Assembly (NCBI RefSeq): GCF_000002865.3
Contig: NW_001865052.1
Location: forward strand, 985,548 to 1,043,733
From: Monosiga brevicollis MX1
Lineage: Eukaryota > Opisthokonta > Choanoflagellata > Craspedida > Salpingoecidae
Length of the DNA stretch: 58,186 nucleotides
Direction of reading: 5' to 3'
Part shown: one piece after another, positions 1 to 9,529 of the stretch
How positions within the stretch are numbered: the first letter of the stretch is position 1
How the letters are laid out: the number at the start of each line of letters is the position of its first letter
Notes under the pieces: model-generated
What the model saw: only the letters and a program-made list of their open reading frames with translations
Database searches by the model: none
Told to the model about the DNA's origin: nothing
Position numbers and translations under genes: made by a program

Positions 1-999
1 AGTACGCACGATGATACGGGAGAGGAATTGCGGTAGGGAAGGAGAGCTGACAACTTGGGGTCGGGGGGTGGACGAGAGGCACGGGTAGCAAAAAAGAGGC
101 TGGATGATGGAGCTTTTGGCTAGCGGGCGGTGGCACGCTCCTCCGAGGCAGCAGGGTGTGTGCTGTGACGGGACGCATGGCGCTGCCGTTTGGGTCGCGG
201 CGCCGGTTGAGCGTGAGGCGGCGGGGTTAGGTGGACAGTTGGTAGCAGGTGGCATGACGGGTGGTAGCGAGAAAGATTTTGACATAGCTTGCATCAGGGC
301 CGCAGAATCGGGGGTCGTGCTCAGAGATGTTGTAGATAAAAACTAAGAAGATGCAGGTAAAACTGTTGACGGACTAATAAAATGCTAAGACTTTGTGAAC
401 AAAGTAACTCAGAAGATGAAGATGGTCGTTAGCCACATGTTCAAGGAACATGACGAACAACCATGGAAAAGTTTACAAAGAAGAGTACGTTTTAAAAATA
501 AGTTGGTTGGGGCTCATCTGCCTGCGCAGGTCATAACCCCTGGCACCGCGACGACTTTAAGGCGGTTTGGCGGGCGACGGCATGGCAGATGGGAAGGGCA
601 CACATTTCAATTAGAGATAGAGTTGATCGAGTAAACGAAGATCAAATTGAAGAAGAATACGATTATATAAAGGAAGATGCAAAAAATGTGAATTGTTCGG
701 GTAGTTATGGTGTGTTGTACCCGAAGAAGATGCAGATGCTTCAGAGGTAAATGTAGTAAAATGTAACGAACATGTGGTTCATGTCGAGGTAATTGTCGTC
801 GGCATGAGTCACACGATACCACTCCATAACATGCGCATTTGCCACTCCGCCCCTCTCCCCGCGATCCCTCCTCTCTCTCCTCTCTCTCCTCTCTCTGCTC
901 TCTCCTCTCTCTCCTCTCTCTCCTCTCTCCTCTCTCTCCTCTCTCTCCTCTCTCTCGCTTCTCCGACGTGTGCGAGTGGTAGGTAACGATCGTTTTAGG
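1..999. other. Left-edge stretch, no assignable gene
   Basis: No protein family is recognisable here. The stretch from about 340 to 790 is richer in A+T than the rest of the window. An open frame runs from about 500 to 750; its first ATG is at 589 and gives 53 residues with an acidic middle (reading EDQIEEEYDYIKED). This could be the last exon of a gene starting left of the window, because a CAG that could be an acceptor lies near 526. A second open frame (104-346) has no recognisable motif. From about 868 the sequence becomes a CT-rich tract that leads up to the first FG-GAP gene. Confidence 0.4.
868..958. repeat. CT-rich microsatellite (CTCTCTC units)
   Basis: About 90 bases of near-pure C/T in 7-8 base units made of CTCT runs. 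It ends about 40 bases before the first ATG of the FG-GAP gene at 1000. A TTTTAG directly before that ATG could be a 3' splice acceptor, so the tract might be the pyrimidine tract of a 5'-UTR intron. That is inference. Confidence 0.85.
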
Positions 1000-2367
1000 A
1001 TGGCGCAGCAGCCGGGGCAGGATCGGCCGTACGGGCGACAGGGGCAGAGGATGCGGTTGGAAACGGTAGCGGGTTGGGTGGCGTGCTTGGGTGTGATGGC
1101 GTTGATCGGGGTCACACACGCCAGCCAGCCGCCCAACGGGCGCGTGTGGGTCGATGACGATGGCACCATGCACATCAACTCGAACAATCGCGTCGAGGTC
1201 ACCGGTTCCAACGTCATTGTCAACGGGATGGATGTCGTGCGCGCGCTCAAGGCCATTCTCGAGGCCAACCCGAGTTCAACCTGGCAGGCGCCAACTGCTC
1301 GGATCCTGTCAGCCTCAAGCATGTCTGTTTCTTCTGTCTACGCAGCTGACCTGGACAACGATGGTCGTATGGATGTGCTCAGCGCTGATGCTGGCTCTAG
1401 TACGGTGGCATGGTACCGCAACATTGGTGACGGTTCTTTTTCTGCACAGATCATCATCAACACAAACGCCGATGGTGCAGTCTCGGTGTATGCTGCTGAT
1501 CTGGATAACGATGGCGACCTGGATGTCCTGAGCGCCAGCAGTACTGACGACAAAATTGCTTGGTATCGCAACAACGGCGATGGTGCCTTTTCTGCGCAGA
1601 TTGTCATTTCCAATTCGGCTCACGGTGCCATCGACGTTTATGCCGCCGATCTGGATAACGATGGCGACCTGGATGTCCTCAGCGCCAGTCATTATGACGA
1701 TAAAATTGCTTGGTATCGCAACATCGGCGATGGTGCCTTTTCTGCACAACTTATCATTTCCACTGCGGCTGACAGTCCTCGCTCTCTATATGCGGCCGAT
1801 CTGGATGGCGACGGCGATCTGGATGTCCTCAGCGCCAGCGCGAATGATGACAAAATCGCGTGGTACCGCAACAACGGCAATGGTGCCTTTTCCGCACAAA
1901 TTGTCATCTCGACTGCGGTCGACGGTGCCATTGACGTTTACGCCGCCGATTTGGATGGTGATGGCGACTTGGATGTCCTCAGCGCCGGTCATAATGATTA
2001 CACAATCGCCTGGCATCGCAACAACGGTGATGGTACCTTTTCTGATCGGATTCCCATCGCGACCGATGCGCAAAGTGCCACCGCCGTGTATGCGGCTGAC
2101 CTCGACGGGGACGGGCGCCTCGATGTTCTCAGTGCCAGTGAAGCAGACAACAAAATCGCATGGTATCACAACAACCAAGATGCCACCTTTTCCTCCCCAC
2201 TCGTCCTCACGACCTCCGCCAATAGCGCCTTTTCCGTGTTTGCAGCCGATCTGAATGGCGATGGAATGCTTGACGTCCTCAGTGCGGCGCGAGCTTCCAA
2301 CACGGTGGCCTGGTACCCCAACAATGGAAAGTGGGCACCGTGGGCTGACTATGTCGAGAGCATGTGA
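1000..2367 (+). CDS. Secreted seven-blade FG-GAP/VCBS beta-propeller protein (paralogue 1)
   Basis: Single-exon gene for about 455 residues. The first ATG is at 1000; an in-frame ATG at 1051 puts a clean signal peptide (MRLETVAGWVACLGVMALIG) at the extreme N-terminus and may be the real start. After the signal comes a short module with a VNGMDVV motif and a Trp, shared with the two paralogues at 13-16 kb. Then follow seven repeats of exactly 50 residues (150 bp), each with a calcium-binding loop of type DLDNDGDLDVLSA and a strand of type IAWYRNNGDG. Seven such blades would close one integrin-alpha-like propeller. No membrane segment follows, and the protein ends after a last shortened blade (WYPNNG). 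Known for the family: FG-GAP/VCBS propellers bind calcium and mediate adhesion or ligand binding outside the cell. The ligand is unknown here. Confidence 0.88.
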   Translation: MAQQPGQDRPYGRQGQRMRLETVAGWVACLGVMALIGVTHASQPPNGRVWVDDDGTMHINSNNRVEVTGSNVIVNGMDVVRALKAILEANPSSTWQAPTARILSASSMSVSSVYAADLDNDGRMDVLSADAGSSTVAWYRNIGDGSFSAQIIINTNADGAVSVYAADLDNDGDLDVLSASSTDDKIAWYRNNGDGAFSAQIVISNSAHGAIDVYAADLDNDGDLDVLSASHYDDKIAWYRNIGDGAFSAQLIISTAADSPRSLYAADLDGDGDLDVLSASANDDKIAWYRNNGNGAFSAQIVISTAVDGAIDVYAADLDGDGDLDVLSAGHNDYTIAWHRNNGDGTFSDRIPIATDAQSATAVYAADLDGDGRLDVLSASEADNKIAWYHNNQDATFSSPLVLTTSANSAFSVFAADLNGDGMLDVLSAARASNTVAWYPNNGKWAPWADYVESM

Positions 2368-2773
2368 GAATATCATTTGCCGGAGCAAGCCAGCTGCTTT
2401 GGCCTGGCACCTCCCGTCAGCACGCACCCGCGGTGGCTCGTGTTTGTTTTTATTCGTCATCAATCCTGTTTCTGCCGTAGCGAGTGAATGTCCATGGCCC
2501 AAGAACTGTTCTTCGGTCACAAATGTGGCGGGCTTGCATATCAGCCGGCCACTTTTTTTGTGCAAAGTTTTGTGTCTGTCCCAAATTGATGCTTCTCGTG
2601 TGCATTTCCACCTGCGCTGTGGGCTGTCAGAGGGGATCAACGCGCTGCTCGTCATTCACTCTGAATCGATTGGAGTTTCATCTACTTCTGCAGCAACGAC
2701 AACAATATGGGCCAGACAGCTAGAACGAGCAAGTGAATTCTGGCCTTAAATGTTTAAAGCATCTCAAGCGGGC
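2368..2773. other. Convergent intergenic region
   Basis: Lies between the stop of the FG-GAP gene (+) and the stop of the TsuA-like gene (-). Open frames here are short and match no family. It probably holds the two 3' UTRs. No clear AATAAA was noticed. Confidence 0.5.
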
Positions 2774-4742
2774 TCAGCCCAGATGCGTGGCTACGAGGAT
2801 TTGTTGGGCCACCATACCACCACCAAACATGGCGGCTACGGCGACAAAGGAGTTGATGCACATGAGGCCCATCCCCGAGAGGCCGTGGCCCGACGTGCAG
2901 CCACCGGCCAAACGGGAACCCACAAGCATCAGGATGCCACCGAAAACGGCAGCCCCTGGCGCAGCCCCAGGAATGACTGCTCCTTCCGTGGCGCCCATCC
3001 GCGCTGAAACGGAAGCTGCCAAGGCTGCCATGGCAATGTAAAAGACCTGCCACCAGTTGCCCATGCCCGACTTGAACTTGCACAGGTGTCCACACGTCTG
3101 CTTGATAAATGGCAGGCCCTACAAGCACCCACAGGAAGGACACGAGCGTTTGGTAGCAGCAAAGAACATGAATGTTTCATGTAATACATACAGGCGTGTC
3201 GGCTGAAAAGGCAGCGGCAGGCAGGGCAAGAGAGGGCGACAAGGGACAGATGGCATTGGCTGTGCCTCTCTTTGCCCGCTGGAGCATGATCGTACCGAGG
3301 TTTGCGCGCAGAGCGTCATATAAGAGGTCGAGGAGCCCAGTGTGTCACCGATAAACAGGATAGCAGGAATTTGCATGGAGCCCACGATGGCTCCCGAAAC
3401 AATGGGCGACCAGGCGTGCCACGCCAAATAGTCACCGACGGGGCGGGCAAAATCCCGAGGCACCTCGCTCGTCCATGGAAGCAAGTACTCGAGGAGGCCA
3501 ATCATGGTGGCAAGCATGATGGAGAATCCAACTGCCACCTTGGCATAGCTTGATCCGAGTTTCTCGTCCACAAAGACAACCTCGTCGCCGCTGCGGGTGT
3601 GGTTGATCGTCCCACGCACAACGTGAATGGCGGTTGTTCGAGCAGCTTTTGCTTGAGCCAGCATGCGCTCGAGGACAACTCTTGCTGCAGACGAGGTCGC
3701 TTACCGAACGGGACGATTCGTGCCAAAGAAGCGTGAGAGCGGCTCGTGCAGGAGCGCGTAGATGTAGGCACCAGCAAAGAGCCCAGCCACGGTAAAACCT
3801 GCGTGCTGGACACCAGCACCAACTTGAATAATCACCATGCCTGGGCACTATATTTGACCAAAGAGGCAAGGGTGAGTGGGCACGTATGCGGCGAGCAATG
3901 GGGTGGCGAAGAACGTACCGCGCCCGCGATGGCCATGCCGGCGCCCAGAAGAGCCCCGCCAACAGCCGTGTCAAAAAAGCCTCGATGGCGCACGCAGGAC
4001 CTGTTGTTTCACACCACGCACAAAACAACAACAACACAGAAGTGAATATCAAGACATGGCTGAGAAGCGTTTGGTCGAGAGGCTTGCGAAATGGCATGGG
4101 CACGTACGCATATTCTTCACGTGCAGCCGCGAATCGCCGGGGAAAGAACCGCTGGACGACCATCATGCCGATTTGACCTGTCACGCATCACGTTGGGGGC
4201 ATACAGGTTGGTGAGCTTGAATCATGTGCCAAGGGGCCACTAGAATGCGTGACACGAACCGGCAACGACGGCGGAGAGGAACATCTTCATCATGGTGAAG
4301 CGGGTCATGCCCATCTGATCACGAATGACCATGGGCTCTGTCACTGCAAGATCGAGAAGCAGACAGACAGAGAGAGAAAGAGGTGAGGAGAGCACTTGGA
4401 GCTGTCGTCAAACCCAAAACAAGAGCAGCACTGACCTTTGCCCTTTTCCATGGCCCAGCCAAAGAAGAGACCCATGGCACCTGTTGTAGCAGAGAAAAAA
4501 AAGTGAGTAAGGCAAAGGGTAGGAGAGAGAGAGAGGCGCGTCAGGTCATGCGGGAGCGGTCATGGAGGCACAAGGGGGGACACAGGTGAGGTGGGATGGC
4601 CATGAGACGTACTGGCGGCAACGACTTGACCGAGCTTCGTGAAAAAAGATGACGGGGCTGGCATGCTCATGGCCGCAGCCGCCTTATGATCTGACGGAAA
4701 CATGGCGTCTGCACTGGCAGCATGCTTGTTCCGCAGGCTCAT
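2774..4742 (-). CDS. YeeE/YedE-family (TsuA-like) sulfur/thiosulfate transporter
   Basis: Multi-exon membrane protein read on the minus strand. Exons: 4742-4613, 4480-4436, 4343-4260, 4177-4108, 4000-3919, 3847-3705, about 3690-3296 and 3097-2774. The spliced frame shows the two half-repeats of the YeeE/YedE fold. The first half has MGLFFGWAMEKG, then EPMVIRDQMG, GGALLGAGMAIAG and the cysteine motif GACPG. The second half has AWSPIVSGAIVGSMQIPA, GAAPGAAVFGG and the hallmark GSRLAGGCTSGHGLSG. Known for the family: bacterial TsuA/YeeE imports thiosulfate using conserved cysteines; both motif cysteines are present. The start at 4742 is the first ATG and gives an N-terminal extension that could be a targeting peptide. 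All joins keep frame except the one near 3690-3705, where only a gap of about 24 nt separates the coding frames (too short for a normal intron here). Eukaryotic members are uncommon, so bacterial ancestry is plausible. Confidence 0.85.
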
Positions 4743-5117
4743 GGCGACAATGGACGGCTCCCAACGAGGCAAAGCCGTGATATCAAGTAGCTGGAGCTAT
4801 CGAAGCTGATGTGATGACTTGTCGTTGCAGGCGGATACACGCCTGGTGCTGCTGGCGAAAGAGTGAGAGAGTGAGTGAGAGAGAGTGAGAGGGGAGGGAA
4901 AGGGTGAGACGGCCTCGAGCGATGAAGAAAAAAAATGCCTTGGCGACGCGTCCATCAAGGTGGAAGGGGGGTGGGGAGCCTTGAACCTCGCTGACCTGGA
5001 TGACCAAATGATGATGAATGATGGCTGCGCGCAGATACAGAGAGAGAGAGAGAGAGAGAGGGAGAGAGGGAGAGAGAGGCGTGAGTCACTGACGAGTGAG
5101 AGAGAGAGAACGAGTGT

Positions 5118-5154
<37 letters not shown>

Positions 5155-6468
5155 ATTCGGGGCCTGCGATGCTTCGAGTGTGTGTGCGGGTCCGTGTGCG
5201 GGTCCGTCAACGTCGGAGAGGGGGTAACGTGTTGCCAATTATTACTTGTGGTACTTTTGGAACTTGGTTACCACTGCATAGGTTAGAGAGAAGTTTGAAG
5301 TTGGGGCTGCCTGGACTCCATACATCTGCCATCGTATAAATGTCAGACAAATCAATGAGGTGAGACGTGCGGGTCCGCATCTTGTCAGATACGATAAGAA
5401 AGAGACGAATGCAGTGACATTCAAAACTATAACAGAGCGCGAAGATAGTGAACGTTGCAATGGGCACGAAATCAGTGAGCGCTCACGTATTTGGCGGTAC
5501 GTTTGCTGATTTCCTTGACGAGCTTGTTTTGGTCTGTTTCATCACACATGTACACACAGACGCTCACACTCGCCACCACTATTCAAAGGGAAACATAGAG
5601 AAAACCTCCCACACCTATCACACGGTATTACCACACATCTACGTTAGTGATTGCAGGTCCAAGAATTGGCAGCGTCATCTCTGTGTTCTGGCGCTGCATC
5701 CCACGGGGTGGCTCCTGGCTGCTGTGAGCCCTTGAAAACCTGGCTGCTGTGAGCCCTTGGTCACTCGGGCTTGATTGGTACACCTGCTGGCCTGTGGTCT
5801 TTTCACTCTCTTGGTCTTCCTTGCTCATGTCTTTGCGTTGTTGCGGTTTGACTGGCTGATGAATTAGACCGGAAGGGAAGGGGGGCACTGTGCATTTTCC
5901 GGTACATGTACATGGGCAGTGACTCGCTGGAGCTTCTCACGTTTCACGAGTCGACGGCGGCAGCGGGCGAGAACAAGTGTGAGAAGAGGCAGAGCGTCTT
6001 GACGGTACGTCCTGGCGTCGAGGGATGTGAGTGTGATGTTTGATGGTCCGCCGTCAAGGAGCCGTGTGTATGTGTGTGTGTTGACGAGGCTGAATGAGAG
6101 AGAGGGAGAGATGACGCGTCACCCAGTCAGATGAAAGTTGAGGGAAACGGGCACGGGTGGTGGGGATACACAGGCAAACGCAGTCCAGTGGCATCTTGTC
6201 GAAGGGATGGGTCCAGTTGTTCATTAAATTTTTTTCTGAAGAGGCCGCCATCTTGCCCAATCATTCCAGCCCCTCTCCCTTCCCCTCGCTTGTAGCTTTG
6301 CTGTCGGATCCGGCCTTTGAACGCCTTCTTATTCAACCATCGCGACACGACTGCCGTTTGTTCTACAGTCGTTTGCACGATTAGCGCACCGCACTTTGTA
6401 TCTTCCAGAACGCGGACGTATCGGCACTAGCCGCTGCTGCGAAGCTTTGTTTTACATTGACGCACAGC
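4743..6468. other. Divergent intergenic region rich in simple repeats
   Basis: About 1.7 kb between the TsuA-like gene (-) and the IRG-like gene (+). It holds a GA tract (about 5038-5090), a GT tract (about 5114-5152) and a short direct duplication near 5705-5760 in which a GGCTGCTGTGAGCCCTTG unit occurs twice. Open frames on both strands are short and show no recognisable domain. Promoters for both neighbours must lie here, but no specific element could be defined. Confidence 0.5.
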
Positions 6469-7901
6469 ATGGGACAGACCCAGGCGGTTGCCGCCGCAGT
6501 GGCAGGCGGGACCGTGTTGATTAGTTCCCTCCTGACTTGGCGCGAATACTTTCGCCAGCCCCCTCCCAAGCCGCGTGCCCAGCAAGCGCCCCCTCCCAAA
6601 ACCGCCACGGCTGCCCCAACGCGTGCTGCCGCGGCCCCCGCGGCGGGTGACGACCAGAATAGCAGCAGTCCTCCCCGTCGAGAGAACGAGCAGCCAGACG
6701 CCCACGTGCAAGATCAGTCCGACGATCAACTCGAAGATCAAGGAGGGCACGCTAGCGACGAGGCCCCGGCTCCGGCCCCGGCCCCAGCTTTGACAGAGCC
6801 GGCCCCCGAGTCCAGTTTGGCACCAGCCTTGGACATGTCCACGATTGATGATGCCGATTACGTCTGGGTTCAGCAAAATTTGCAGCCCTATATGCCCGAC
6901 AACAAGGACTTTGCCGACTTTTTCCACATTGCCGTTGCTGGCGCGCAGGGCGTTGGTTCGTCTTGCATCGCTCGTTCTTTGTTGCTTCGTCTTGCGTGGT
7001 TTGGTTTGGAGCTGACACCGCCTGTCTTCTTTTGCTTTTGTTGCTCTGGCTTGCTTCTCCATGGCCCACCGTAGGCAAGACGCAGCTGATGTTGTGGTTG
7101 CGTGCGCTCTTCAAGATGCTCATGGCCGAGGACCAGGCCGAGATCTTGTCCTCATCCGCCGAACCGGCCGAGGCGGCTGAGGATTCAGAGGAGGCCAAAC
7201 TGTTGCGTTTCTACGCTCGCCTGAGCCAGTTGCAGGAGAACGACATGGACCGGCCCAAGCCGGAGAATGATATGCGCCACCCCACTCCCTGGCAGCCCGT
7301 GGAAGAGGCTCAAGTCATGCTCTGGGATTTACCTGGCGGAGGCGTCGCCCCGTCCATGGCAGGGGGTGATGACGCGCTTGATGTCAGCACCCAAGGCTAT
7401 GTCAACTCGATGCAACTGCATACCATGTCCTGCGTCGTGGTCGTGGTCGGCCTTCACGACACCGAGGTTGCGCTCAACGTCGTTAATGCCTGCCACGAAG
7501 ACCACGTGCCCCTCGTGCTCGTGCAAACGCACGTCGATGAGCTTGTGCGTGATACTCTCAAGAAGGAGGGCCGCCAAGTGGACGCTGAATCCCTGCATGC
7601 ACGCCTCGAGAGCCTGCTGGAAGGCCGCCGCGCCTACCTTCGTCAGACGTACCAGCTCACCGAGCAGGACGCCCTCTTCCTCACCAACCTTACCCCGTAC
7701 ACCGACCCCGATGTTCACCGCGCCCTGGATCGTGCCGAGGCCAGTTGTTATGAACTACCCGCCTGTCTCTCGGCCATCCTCAACCGCACCCACGATCGTC
7801 ATGCCGAGTCGCGCGACGTGTTGCATCGCTGGCTCGATTCGCTGATCCAAACAGCCGGTTATCATCTTGCCTACGTTGCCGGCGTTCGCTCCACCCATTA
7901 A
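6469..7901 (+). CDS. IRG-like (immunity-related) P-loop GTPase
   Basis: Two exons, 6469-6955 and 7075-7901, close in frame to 437 residues. The intron splits the P-loop codon for Gly, and splicing restores GAQGVGKT (residues about 158-165, G1). A G3-type motif WDLPGGG follows near residue 246 and a G4-like VQTHVDEL near 313, where His replaces the usual Lys of TKxD. Further on, ALFLTNLTPYTDPDV followed by an ELP resembles the 'vFLiSN...DFP..ELP' segment of interferon-inducible IRG GTPases. The N-terminus begins MGQTQA, a possible N-myristoylation site, then a hydrophobic stretch and a Pro/Ala/acidic linker (about residues 25-120) before the G domain. The helical region after the G domain is short. 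P-loop GTPase is secure; the IRG assignment rests on G3, G4 and order of motifs. Role (membrane remodelling or defence) is inference. Confidence 0.72.
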
Positions 7902-8222
7902 GCGCCCGCGTCCAAGTTGGCCAACCGTTGTGTTTGCTGATCCCGCCCGCCTGCGCACCTTTTCAATCCGCCGCGCCCCTTCTCTCTGCGCTTTCCTTTT
8001 TTGATTGAACTGTTGGAGCTTGTTATATTACACTTTTCTAATTTGATGTGCGACCATCATACACCGCCACCTGCTCCACACAATCAGACGCTAGAACCAC
8101 CAAGCAAGTGGGCCAGCCCGCTCCTCAACCAGTCCTGCAGCTCCCCCATAGTCAGTCAGCTACAAGAAGAGTGATGAACGACTTTTGTTGTCAGATAAAG
8201 CAACAGAGAGAGAGAAAGTTTC

Positions 8223-8297
<75 letters not shown>

Positions 8298-8418
8298 AGA
8301 GAGAGAGAGAGAGGTTTTTGAGAGAATTTCTTCGCACACACACACACACACACACACGCGCGCGAGAGACAGTTGGGGACGGATACGGGCGCGCGCTCGT
8401 TGAATGCCACTGGCGTGA
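7902..8418. other. Intergenic region with GA and CA microsatellites
   Basis: Lies between the IRG-like gene and the M3 peptidase gene, both on plus. Its first part is A+T-rich 3' UTR-like sequence (7980-8045). A long GA tract follows (about 8205-8312), then a CA tract (about 8334-8358), less than 100 bases upstream of the peptidase start. Confidence 0.6.
8205..8358. repeat. (GA)n followed by (CA)n microsatellite
   Basis: Nearly uninterrupted GA dinucleotides with a few AAAG breaks, then about 12 CA units. The long Arg-Glu or Ser-Leu frames here are artefacts of the repeat. Confidence 0.95.
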
Positions 8419-9481
8419 ATGCCAGGGCGGTTGGGAAGGGCTCGAATTGCATTTGGACTGGTCATTGGGATCGTCATGTCCGGGTTTTGGTTGCGCCTGC
8501 CGCGGCAGGTGACGCGGTTGGCATGGGAGCAACGTGCTCGATTGGGCACCAATGCGCTGCGCGAGTACGTAGCAAACCCGCGAGCCAAGGCTGGGCTGCC
8601 AACGTCTCTCCCCTCTTTGATTTGTGCGGCTTGGCTCACTGGCTTGTTGCGAACTGGGATAGAATCGCGGGCATCCCTCGCTATGCCGCCATCAAAGCCG
8701 AGGTTTGTTCGCTGCATGGGAGTGGAGTCTTTTCCTCGGTCAACATCACTGTCCAACTGCAAAAAAAAAAAAAAAAAAAAAGAAACAAAAAAGAGGCCTG
8801 TGCACTTGGAAGGCCTGTAGCCCCCGCTCATGTCTTTCTGGTCGCTTCATGCAGCATGTTGTGCCTACTGTGGGCTCACTTGTTGAGTCATGTGCCAAGC
8901 GCATCACAGTCCTTGAAGACAAGTTGCGCGCCGACCCTGAAATGGTGCGCTTCCCGTTTCGTCGCATGTGCCGCTCGACCCATCGTCCACGAGCCCTCAC
9001 CTGCTGCGGTTTTGCACACAGCTCGACCTGAACGAGATGGAGACGCTTTGCCTGGATTTGGGTCGTGCCTGGGGCGCCGTCCACCACCTTAACATGGTTC
9101 AATCTTCAAGCGAGCTGCGTGATGCAATTGAGCAAGTCCAGCCTCAGGTCAGCAGCCTGGCTGCTGACGCTCTGCTCACAGTCGGCCTCGGCTGTCTACC
9201 CTCAAACACTTGAGCAATAATCAGCATCTCGATCGCTCATTGCTACTCCTTTCCTTGCAGGTTGTCGAGCTCATGGCTAATCTCAGCCAGTCCGAGCCCA
9301 TCAGCAAAGGTTTGTGCCTTTTTCTCCCCTGATCCAGCTCTTGCTTTGAATGATGGCTGTCATCTCTGATCATGGTTACCGGGGGTGATTTTTGGTAGCC
9401 TACCAAAGCATGGCCGCTACACTGCCTGCTGCCCAGGGCGAGAATGAGGTGACCCGAATCGTTGACTCGGGTAAGCGACTG

Positions 9482-9529
<48 letters not shown>

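Noticed and set aside
1351-2300. Regular 150-bp repeats considered as a CRISPR-like or satellite array
   Set aside because: The repeat is in frame, encodes propeller blades and has no spacer structure.
1786-2655. 289-residue minus-strand frame
   Set aside because: Antisense of the FG-GAP gene; the plus strand has signal peptide, repeats and calcium motifs.
8160-8831. Long Ser/Leu- or Arg/Glu-rich frames over GA tracts (also at 5.0, 19.2, 24.5 and 28.8 kb)
   Set aside because: Dinucleotide repeats are open in several frames; no non-repeat coding evidence flanks them.
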